Positions 58,201 through 64,000 of a stretch of DNA of 64,000 nucleotides are shown in pieces. Each line of letters starts with the position of its first letter. Position 1 is the first letter of the stretch. The translations under genes and the position numbers were made by a program. The stretch comes from Piscicola geometra. Lineage: Eukaryota; Annelida; Clitellata; Hirudinida; Piscicolidae. The notes under the pieces were generated by a model, which was given only the letters and a program-made list of their open reading frames with translations, was not told where the DNA came from and did not search any database. Location of the stretch: positions 8,388,106 through 8,452,105 of the forward strand of contig OX030959.1 in the NCBI GenBank assembly GCA_943735955.1. Reading direction: 5' to 3'.

Positions 58201-61200
58201 AGTGCTTCACCCAGCTCTGAATCCAGCCTGTTCTTCAGCTAGAATTTTATTCAACCTTTTTTTAAATCTGTTTAATGCGTATTTATAATGCGCCAAGGCA
58301 CGCAACTGAGGCGCCACTCACACGACATAAGTCGTGAAACACCGCATCATGTATACTAGGTATATAATAGCTCACGGTTGGCTGAACAGAGATTCGAACT
58401 GGCGACCTTTAAGTTGCAGGTCCAACGACTTTACCATCTAAGCCGGTTTAGGATTTTCCGTAGCGTTACCTTGCCAGGATGGCTGATGAGACTGATGGGT
58501 GCGGTAGTTTTCACAGAGTTTGATGTTACACTTCTTAGACACAGGGATTATCAGCGATTGGGTCCATTCCTTGGGCAATTTTTTCATCTCTCAAATTGTC
58601 TGATATAATATTGTTATTGCTGCAGCTGCTGCTTCTTCTCCTTATTTGATCAGTTCCGAAGGAACGTTATGCACTTTTGGCGATTTTCCTGCTTTTAGGT
58701 GACGCACGGCCTCTTCCTCTTCAGTATGTAAGAGCTTTCATCGCTTGTTTCAGGCCTGGAATAATTTTGAAAATACTGGAGTTGGTTTTAAGGGGGTAGT
58801 TGGAGAGTTCATGGCAGTATTCAGTCCATCTTTTGTGTACTGCGTTGCTTTCCGTCAGAACGTTTCCTTGGGCGTCTGCAATAATGTTTGCTTTGGGAAG
58901 ACTTGTTTTTGTGAGGGCCTTGAGAGTGCTATAAGCCCTCTTGCAGCTACCTGTTCACGACACTATACTACCACATTATACTTAGCAACCACCACGGCGA
59001 TATGCTAATTAGCTTTAACCGGGGAATTTTTATGAATGACAGTCATCGTCGAAAACTGAATAACTTTAATTTAGTAATGTTTTGTCTAACATCAATTTAT
59101 CATTTTAAGGTTTAAAATGAATTTTCTTTTTAATGATTATAATTTTATTAATATAAAAACTACATAACAATTTTAAAAGCGATAAATAGTCTTACACTAT
59201 GTTATCCACAGTTTGGGTTCCAGCATATTTTTTAATTTTTAAAGTTGCTCTCTCAAAAATAAAAGTATAAAAATAAATAAAACATTTTTTAAAACTTATT
59301 CAAAAGTTCTATAAAATATGTTAATGGAAATTAAATTTGATGAGCAGGGAATGAATTAAAAGGTTTTTATTGAAACTCTTTAAAATCAGCAACATATTTT
59401 AAAATCCTTTATTAAATTTTGGAAATAAATATTATTTTTTTCAATTATACTAAAATCATTTAGTTAAAACTATTTTTGAGCCCTCAATTCAACATCATAC
59501 ATACTAAATGTCGGACCGGGTACCCGATCTGACCGGGTTCCTGCGCGAACCCGCGGGAACGGGAAAGAAAATTTCGGGACGGGAAACGTCGAGAACCGGG
59601 AATAGGTTTTCGCGACGGGAACGGGAACGGGAATCAGCATTCATATCGGGAATGGGAAAAAAACTGGAACGAGAATCAACTTTTAAATCGGGAACGGGAA
59701 AAACGAGAATAAAAGTTATTGGGATTGGATTCCTTAACAATTATTTTTCAACAAAGTTTGGAAACTCTATTTCATCGATACTCCGTACTTAAAATAAGTA
59801 GTAAATGCAATAGAAATGTATAAATCTCCAACACTACATTTAAAGTTGTTATGGCGAGTCAAAATATTAGAGAGATTAGAACAAATGGGTGATGAGGAAA
59901 ACTTGTCAGATGAAATCAAATTGGTCAGTTATATTATTTTTATTTCATAAATTAATACTTTGAATTTGAATTATTAATTTCTAGTTGATTGCTCAGTTGA
60001 TCATTTCGACAAAAGAAAAGATGCCCATTGATCTTATTCATATGGCAGCATGTCTGTTGCATCCCCAGTATAAAAGAATAATAAGAAAAGAGTTTGGGAT
60101 AGAAAAGAAATAAATAACAAAACTTTCATGAAAAAAATTTAATTCTATTTTGTACAGCCAGACCAAGCTGCAGTGCCGTTGAGAAAAAAAACAAATTATG
60201 GTTATTTAGACCTATTATGTTTGTTTTTATAACGTAAAAATTATAATAAAATTGTGATACTATCAATATATACGGATGATTATATTTTTGCAGTTGTGGA
60301 TAATGGGAATGTTGTCAAAAAACATATTTATAAAATTATTGAGAAATTAATAATAATGAACGAGGAAAAAAATTCAGAAGAAGATGAATTGTACAAATAT
60401 TCACAATTACGTCCCACCAAAATTGAAGATTTTAAAGATGTTCAATTTATTGGAGTAGCCTAAATTTGGTTTGGTATACCTGCAAGTTATATTCCCTGTG
60501 AACGGAATTTTTCAACATGTGGTCGTTTAACTTCAGACCCAAGATCATCTAATTTGAAAGCTAAAACTCTTAAACTTAACGGTTTAACCCGTGTGAAAAG
60601 CAATAAAGACTTACTAAATAAATTGAATTACTCAAAAACCATGACTAATTTCAATAAATATTTGAAATAAATAAATAAATAAAGAATAAATAAAGAATAA
60701 ATAAATAAAGAATAAATAAATAAATAATAATAATAATTAATAATAATAATAAATAATAAATAAATAATAAATAAATAAATCGTGTTTTTTTTATTATATT
60801 AAAAGAAATATTCTCTGACTTTCAAATAATAAATTGTAAGAAATGTTAGGACTAGCAAGTTTGGGACCAGTGAAAACGGCAGCGAAAATGGGAAAAAAAA
60901 ACAAAAAAGTTTCAGGAACGGGTCGGAACTAAGAATCGAGTTGCGGGAACGGGACGGGACGGGAATGAAAAATAGTCCATGTCCGACCTCTAATACATAC
61001 ACAGTATACCTATCGCCTGTCATTTAAAGCTTTAGGTTCTTTCTAGATAACTAAAGGTGCATGCATAAAAGCTCGCTACACGCCATTTTGTCTCTTAATT
61101 TAATTTAATTCAAATTCAAACAAAGCATATAAAAAATATGAAGGAAAAAATATTATAATTAAAGTTGGAAATCAAAATTGAAAAGATAACTTCGAAATGA

Positions 61201-62257
61201 TTTTCTGAGGCTTCTGACTCTCTAAATGCCTCTAAACTTTAAAGTATAAACCGAAAAGAGTTTAGGGTTAGGATTTCAGTCGATTTTTTGTTATTAGTTT
61301 TTCTTGTGTTTCATGTGAAAAATAAAATGCCCAAATGTTTTAAATATCTTAAATAGAATAAAAAACATTTTAATCAATCAAATTGATCATACTGGCGTCA
61401 TGAACGAGACCCAAAAGCACTATAAAGTAACTTTTTCATTTTAGTTGTCAAAATAAGCTTTTAATTTAAGTTTTGAATTTGAATTCTTATTCATTAAAAA
61501 AGTTTCATCAATATACGAGAGATTGAACAATTAGATTGAAAAAGTTAGACTCTCAAAGTCAGGCCCATAAAACGCATATTTATTCAGGCCAAACAGCGTT
61601 GTACGTTTTTATCCTAAAAATTCCATTTGTTTTAGTTTAAAAGCTGAATTACTTGTAAACCGATTGGAATATTGAAAAAATAAAAACAGATTTACAATCT
61701 GTAAATCAAAATCTATTAAATTTATATATATTTTTTTAATTTAAAATTTCGTGAACTCCGTGGCGGTTGCTAATTATACTACATGGGAGCGGGGATGGCT
61801 TAGTTGGTAGACGTCGGACTAGCAACTTAAAGGTTGCCAGTTCGAATCCTTGGAAGCAACCGTGAACTATCATATACCTAGTGTATATGATGCGGTGTTT
61901 GCGACGTATGCATTGAAAGATGTGTACGTCGTGTGGAGTGGCGCCTTGGCGCATAAGAACCATGGTTCTCAGAACCATTGTAACATGGCATGCGTCTGTC
62001 AGGCTGTGAATAGTATAGACCAAAAAAAAAAACACCACTGCACCAAATTAAACTTAACCCTCTTGCAGCTACCTGTTTACCACACTACACCAAACGGCAC
62101 CAAATTACGCTAAACCACTCTACACTGCACCACACTTCACAACACACACGACAGCTGAGTCATTACTTGGACAACGTGGAGATGCGCATATGCCGGCAGA
62201 TCTGTCTCAAGTCCGATTCCTTCTTCCAGACCATGCTGTCGCACAACACTCTCCATG
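45959..62257 (+). CDS. VPS54: VPS54, GARP complex subunit, 5' part of gene
   Basis: VPS54 is a subunit of GARP, which tethers endosome-derived vesicles at the trans-Golgi network. Six exons fit phase and homology: 45,959-46,226, 46,513-46,715, 49,083-49,140, 49,453-49,490, 55,146-55,403 and 62,155-62,257. Together they encode about 309 residues. Diagnostic blocks: LNDPRLAKRESDFFTKTWG, KIF-like IFFSPDFDLSNRSTFDAVLP, QSSKLLQEK|LSHYLDNVEM and LKSDSFFQTMLSHNTLH, which follow the metazoan VPS54 N-terminal domain in order. The remainder (about two thirds of the usual 950-1000 residues) must lie right of the window. Introns hold LINEs, hATs, SINEs and a giant minisatellite. Exon 1 with a C2H2-like segment is the least certain part. 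Confidence 0.9.
46513..46715 (+). CDS. VPS54: VPS54 exon 2
   Basis: NSSVNLAALLNDPRLAKRES and DFFTKTWGEAFAK form the strongest VPS54 signature; VSIDYFQQFIHNTST ends the exon at donor ACT|GTTCGT, phase 0. The acceptor TTTTATCTTCAG has a good pyrimidine tract. Confidence 0.92.
46750..48700 (-). mobile_element. RTE-like LINE fragments in VPS54 intron 2
   Basis: Minus-strand pieces, right to left: LLYASKSWTLYAYQEKRLSA, FHMRCLRRMLGISWQDRVTN, LRWLGHVRRMDDGRLPKDVL (48,698-48,285); IRVHGEKLDTVKSFKYVGAA (48,089-47,748); and MLHASETWAVTSETINRLQR and ARRMRWFGYVQRD (47,354-47,043). The first and third contain the same region of the post-RT domain, so at least two elements are present. 47,640-47,780 has a CAGT-rich tail and SINE-like TTTATAATGCGCCAA. 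Broken frames throughout. Confidence 0.85.
49083..49140 (+). CDS. VPS54: VPS54 exon 3 (short)
   Basis: KRHSYMEVNKKLAPKKLTE between CTGCCTACAG| and |GTACAC, ending in phase 1. Position and pattern (basic helix, then P-K before the next block) agree with the VPS54 segment between the SDFFTKTWG exon and the F..PDF exon. Short and weakly conserved, so moderate confidence. Confidence 0.7.
49152..49228 (+). repeat. (ATC)n microsatellite
   Basis: About 24 ATC units directly after the VPS54 exon 3 donor. Confidence 0.95.
49453..49490 (+). CDS. VPS54: VPS54 exon 4 (38 bp micro-exon)
   Basis: Acceptor CTCACTGCAG|TT, donor AAG|GTCCGT. Phase 1 in (A+TT), phase 0 out; encodes LTLKTEDQPIPK. Joined to exon 5 it gives PIPKIFFSPDF, equivalent to the VPKIF.KPDF junction of VPS54. 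An earlier acceptor (CGAAAAG|ACTAGC) is possible. Confidence 0.7.
49600..55115 (+). repeat. 5.5 kb minisatellite, 13-bp unit CCCTCACATCCTG
   Basis: About 420 units. Main variants are CCCTCACATCTTG, TCCTCACATCCTG and inserts TTCACATTCTCACAT. As 13 is not a multiple of 3, all three forward frames are open and encode the 13-residue period SCPHILPSHPALT; these huge ORFs are artefacts. It fills about 97% of VPS54 intron 4. A longer-range repeat of about 1.27-1.29 kb is visible (GTCTTGTCCTCACATCCTGT plus two ATCATGCCC units at 52,373 and again at 53,663). Confidence 0.97.
55146..55403 (+). CDS. VPS54: VPS54 exon 5
   Basis: IFFSPDFDLSNRSTFDAVLP, then a Gln-rich variable stretch (55,210-55,370) and QSSKLLQEK at the donor AAG|GTTTCC, phase 0. 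Acceptor CGCCTACAG (an alternative is CCTCCATAG, 23 bp upstream). It directly follows the minisatellite. Confidence 0.9.
55735..56068. repeat. AT-rich tandem repeats
   Basis: First about five units of TTCATTAAAGTATTxTTTTAT, then about eight units of TTAATTAAATATTATAATAT (period about 23 bp). Inside the TIR element. Confidence 0.85.
56515..56658 (+). CDS. Coding-like exon of unknown transposon protein
   Basis: Open frame EQIMQLIGRNLKKLKVQMVQ, then AINKMTHTIQQARERNLDAV and NQIIEDFK*: amphipathic and strongly coiled-coil-like, ending in a stop. Upstream in-frame stops mean it needs a splice acceptor (candidate CATAG|AG at about 56,511). It is probably the C-terminus of the element's accessory or transposase protein. 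I do not recognise the family. Confidence 0.4.
   Translation, partial: QIMQLIGRNLKKLKVQMVQAINKMTHTIQQARERNLDAVNQIIEDFK
57035..57140 (+). repeat. (CTACA)n and (ATC)n simple repeats
   Basis: CACTACACTACACTACACTA run at 57,035-57,105, then ATCATCATCATCATC at 57,117-57,133. Confidence 0.85.
57507..57722 (+). mobile_element. tRNA-derived SINE, copy S1
   Basis: Head GAGCGGGGATGATTTAGATG and B-box-like TGTTTGAATCC; body ACCGTGAACTATCATATACC, AAAGATGTGTACGTCGTATG, GTCTGTCAGGCTGTGAGTA. A small deletion in the head and another at CTAGTG relative to S3. Inserted in the RTE LINE. Confidence 0.8.
58275..58458 (-). mobile_element. tRNA-derived SINE, copy S2
   Basis: On the minus strand CCGGCTTAGATGGTAAAGTC (A box) and GCCAGTTCGAATCTCTGT (B box), then CCAACCGTGAGCTAT, a CATGAT core, GTGAGTGGCGCCTCAGTTGC and the tail GGCGCATTATAAA. 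Same subfamily as S4. Confidence 0.82.
59000..59496. other. No gene recognised
   Basis: AT-rich intronic sequence of VPS54 intron 5 without visible repeats or coding. Confidence 0.4.
60250..60670 (+). pseudogene. hAT family E transposase C-terminal remains
   Basis: YKYSQLRPTKIEDFKDVQFI (60,400-60,460), a stop, then IPASYIPCERNFSTCGRLTS and DPRSSNLKAKTLKLNGLTRV, KSNKDL. The 'P.S.V..ERNFS..G' block is hATC. Matches the minus-strand remains at 41,950-42,105. Confidence 0.85.
60663..60780 (+). repeat. (AAATA)n/(AAT)n simple repeat
   Basis: AATAAATAAATAAAGAATAA and AATAATAATAATTAATAATA runs inside hAT E2. Confidence 0.9.
61001..61785. other. No gene recognised
   Basis: AT-rich VPS54 intron sequence with scattered poly-A/T. 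No ORF of note. Confidence 0.4.
61786..62030 (+). mobile_element. tRNA-derived SINE, copy S3
   Basis: tRNA-like head with an A box (TGGCTTAGTTGGTAGACG) and B box (CCAGTTCGAATCC). No acceptor-stem pairing, so not a functional tRNA. Body CCGTGAACTATCATATACCT, GTGTATATGATGCGGTG, GAGTGGCGCCTTGGCGCATA, CTGTCAGGCTGTGAA, ending in A(10). Confidence 0.85.
62155..62257 (+). CDS. VPS54: VPS54 exon 6
   Basis: LSHYLDNVEMRICRQICLKS and DSFFQTMLSHNTLH; acceptor CACGACAG, donor CATG|GTGCCT, phase 1. Continues ..SSKLLQEK of exon 5 exactly as in VPS54 of other animals. No following exon was found before the right edge. Confidence 0.93.
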
Positions 62258-62323
62258 GTGCCTGCCTTTCCTTTATTCTAAAATATGCATATAACAATTA
62301 TATAACTCTTTGTAATTATATAT

Positions 62324-62407
62324 TTAGTCAGTCAGTCAGTCAGTCAGTCAGTCAGTCAGTCAGTCAGTCAGTCAGTCAGTCAGTCAGTCAGTCAGTCAGT
62401 CAGTCAG
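62324..62407 (+). repeat. (CAGT)n microsatellite
   Basis: 21 perfect CAGT units. It adjoins the RTE-type 3' fragment and is likely its tail. Confidence 0.96.
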
Positions 62408-62600
62408 CCATAGTCTTGAAAATCATTGGGGTACAACAATAAAACTCCTAACCAATTTCCTCCATTCTTCTCGGTTTTCTGATAGTCTCAAACATTCGTT
62501 GAGCTCCAACCATCTTTATACCGCCTTATTCTCCTCCCATCGTTTCTTTCATTTTTCTCTTTTTGACCTTCCTGAATAGTGCCTTGAAAGGCTGTTTTGA
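62408..62600 (-). pseudogene. RTE-type LINE 3' end fragment
   Basis: CATAGTCTTGAAAATCATTG, ACAACAATAAAACTCCTAAC, AATTTCCTCCATTCTTCTCG and TTGAGCTCCAACCATC: the same 3' region as 24,260-24,420 and 47,690-47,780, with CAGT-type tail. Confidence 0.65.
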
Positions 62601-62909
62601 ACATACCATATCAGTTTTCTTCTTTTCACTCTACTTCTGTAATAAATAATTATTTATCCGTTTTCAGAATTTCACAATTCTAGCTAGATGAGAAGATTTT
62701 AAACGTAGAGACATTCCAAATAAAAAAAATTTTTAATTCATTTTTATTTTATGGTTAAAAATAGTTTTTTTAAAAAACGATTTTGCCAGAGCAGACGTTT
62801 ATATATTTTTAAAAATGTAAAAACACTAATTTGATATCTTTTAGTTATTTAAAAATATTTTTTATCAACAATAAAAACACTTATAAATCATGATTTTGAA
62901 AACAATCTA

Positions 62910-63779
62910 CACTGTGGGCCAAAATAAAACATGCCACTGTATATTTGTATATAACTGGCAAATGTGAATCGATTTCCAAATTTTTCACTATTAGACTCAT
63001 GAATAAATGGAGAACAAGATGGTCTGAAAATCTTTTTTGAACCCTTTAATATGTAATACCTTTACCTTGTGAAGCTGAAACAAGGGTGAAAATATTGAGA
63101 AATGTCATGTAAGAAACATAAAAATTAAAAACAAAAAGTAATTAAATAAGGTAAAAATTAAAAAACTCAAAAATTAAAATGGGAAAAAACAAAAATATTT
63201 GTATGTGTTTTACATTACTTTTTTGCTATTTTCACTCTTGTTTTAGTTTCGCTAGGTAGTGGTCGTGCATATTGAAAGAGGCGAAATAAATGGTTATATT
63301 ATAAACATTATAAAAAAGATAGAAAAAAATTAAGACTTAAAAGAGTTAAAAATTTTAATTAAAATGTAAAAGTTTTTTAGAGTTTAAAAAATAATTGTTT
63401 TCGCTATTTTTACTCTTGTTACAGTTTCTTAAAGTGAAGATAATGCATATTGAAAGAATGAAAATAATTTGTATAACATCGGTGAGCGGGTTGGCTTAGG
63501 TGGTAAAGTCGTTAGACTTGCTAAAGGTCACCAGTTCGACTCCCTGTTCAGCCAACCGTGAGCTATCATATACCTAGTGTATATGATGCAGTGTTTCATG
63601 ACTTATGTCGTGTTAATGGCGCCTCAGTTGCGTGCCTTGGCGCATTATAAAAGGCATTATATTATCTTTTATCTTGTTCTCCATTCATTTGAGTAAATAG
63701 TTGAAAAAATTTAAAAATCGATTTACATTTGACAAAGTTATAAACTAATATACAGTGGCATGTTTTTTTTGGCCCAGTG
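62910..63779. mobile_element. Tc1/mariner-like MITE, copy 2, with SINE inside
   Basis: Ends CACTGTGGGCCAAAATAAAA and (other strand) CACTGGGCCAAAAAAAACAT. Left flank TA, right flank TC. Same family as 4,074-4,569. An inner segment (GCTATTTTCACTCTTGTTTT..GCATATTGAAAGA) is duplicated at 63,225-63,280 and 63,400-63,460. SINE S4 occupies 63,480-63,663. Confidence 0.8.
63480..63663 (+). mobile_element. tRNA-derived SINE, copy S4
   Basis: GGTTGGCTTAGGTGGTAAAG (A box), CCAGTTCGACTCCC (B box), AACCGTGAGCTATCATATAC, GTGTATATGATGCAGTG, TTAATGGCGCCTCAGTTGCG, tail TTGGCGCATTATAAAAGGC. Inserted in the MITE. Confidence 0.85.
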
Positions 63780-64000
63780 TCAATGAAAATTGCAAATTGC
63801 AAAATTGTATTTATCAAGTTGTTTCAGAATGCGTAAAATGTAAGTTATTCATTCGCTGACCGGAGTCTTAATATCTTGGATTTAATATTTGTAGCTACTA
63901 GCACTACTATCAACACCACATAGGCTACTTGGAAAGCTTGTGCAAGTCAGTGAACCTCCTCAGGTGTTCTTTCTTAATGTCTGCTTGCAATGTCTGAGAT
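63780..64000. other. No gene recognised (VPS54 intron)
   Basis: No VPS54 exon is recognisable. A short minus-strand open segment at the very end has no clear relative. Confidence 0.35.

Larger units (their letters stand above)
57270..58985 (-). mobile_element. RTE-group LINE, minus strand, in VPS54 intron 5
   Basis: Right to left: AYSTLKALTKTSLPKANIIA, AQGNVLTESNAVHKRWTEYC (58,960-58,820); HLKAGKSPKVHNVPSELI (58,700); RT block DIYHNFIDFEKAFDCVWHNG, TPEGVRQGCLLSTVLFKIFL and GGRSISNLRFADDIDLMDGS (58,160-57,780); then ISYLEHRTNNYVHQ and LLATVKRRKLTWFDNVVRHD, SLSKTVLQ (57,470-57,280). FADDI is the catalytic motif. SINEs S1 and S2 are inserted. Frames are broken. Confidence 0.9.
59505..60992 (+). 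mobile_element. hAT family E copy E2, with 8-bp TSD
   Basis: Ends TAAATGTCGGACCGGG and (other strand) TAGAGGTCGGACATGG; ATACATAC flanks both sides (59,497-59,504 and 60,993-61,000). Subterminal arrays of GGGACGGGAACGG type (59,560-59,700; 60,900-60,970). The inside has transposase remains with a probable intron (59,860-60,115) and the hATC segment. 1,488 bp. Confidence 0.9.

Noticed and set aside
61786..61856. Functional tRNA gene
   Set aside because: A and B boxes are good, but there is no acceptor-stem pairing and the sequence continues into a SINE body repeated elsewhere.
63897..64000. A further VPS54 exon at the right edge
   Set aside because: Translation in all frames shows none of the expected helical VPS54 sequence following SHNTLH.

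Overview
The window is AT-rich DNA from an animal, probably an invertebrate. Its three host loci have spliceosomal introns, long intergenic stretches and very heavy transposon load. VPS54, a RING-H2 E3 ligase of the RNF38/RNF44 type and secreted CAP-like proteins are animal families. The mix of CR1/Jockey- and RTE-type LINEs, several hAT families, a MULE-like element and tRNA-derived SINEs fits a lophotrochozoan such as an annelid or mollusc, but the sequence does not fix the phylum.

Layout. 1-5.9 kb: a giant (AGT)n tract, a GGATAAAAAGTC-type array, then a decayed hAT element (family B) carrying a Tc1-like MITE. 5.9-10.2 kb: an almost full-length LINE whose two ORFs overlap at TAATG, each ORF with one frameshift. 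10.6-12 kb and 25.1-27.3 kb: two inverted arms of a small CAP-like secreted-protein cluster (A on +, C and pseudogene B on -). Between the arms lie a tetranucleotide array, a hAT element (13,332-15,312), another hAT (15,539-17,439) and a snap-back copy of hAT B. Hosted inside hAT B is a MULE-like element (18,003-20,791) whose terminal inverted repeats are tandem arrays and whose interior is mostly 452 perfect TAG units. 27.8-32.1 kb: hAT and LINE remains and a TIR element with telomere-like repeats. 32.2-34.0 kb: a four-exon RING-H2 gene. 34.6-45.7 kb: LINE fragments with nested hAT insertions, including a 4.2 kb, nearly whole, intron-containing hAT with exact 8-bp target duplications. 46.0 kb to the right end: the 5' part of VPS54 (six recognisable exons). 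Its introns hold LINEs, SINEs, hATs, a TIR element and a 5.5 kb, 13-bp minisatellite that makes up nearly all of one intron.

How things relate. The host genes do not form a pathway together: CAP proteins are secreted, the RING protein is a predicted ubiquitin ligase, and VPS54 is a subunit of the GARP tethering complex at the Golgi. The transposons are stacked, and many boundaries can be placed to the base because target duplications, paralogous empty sites or restored reading frames are visible. A recurring feature is that several unrelated DNA transposons here carry arrays of short tandem repeats just inside their ends.
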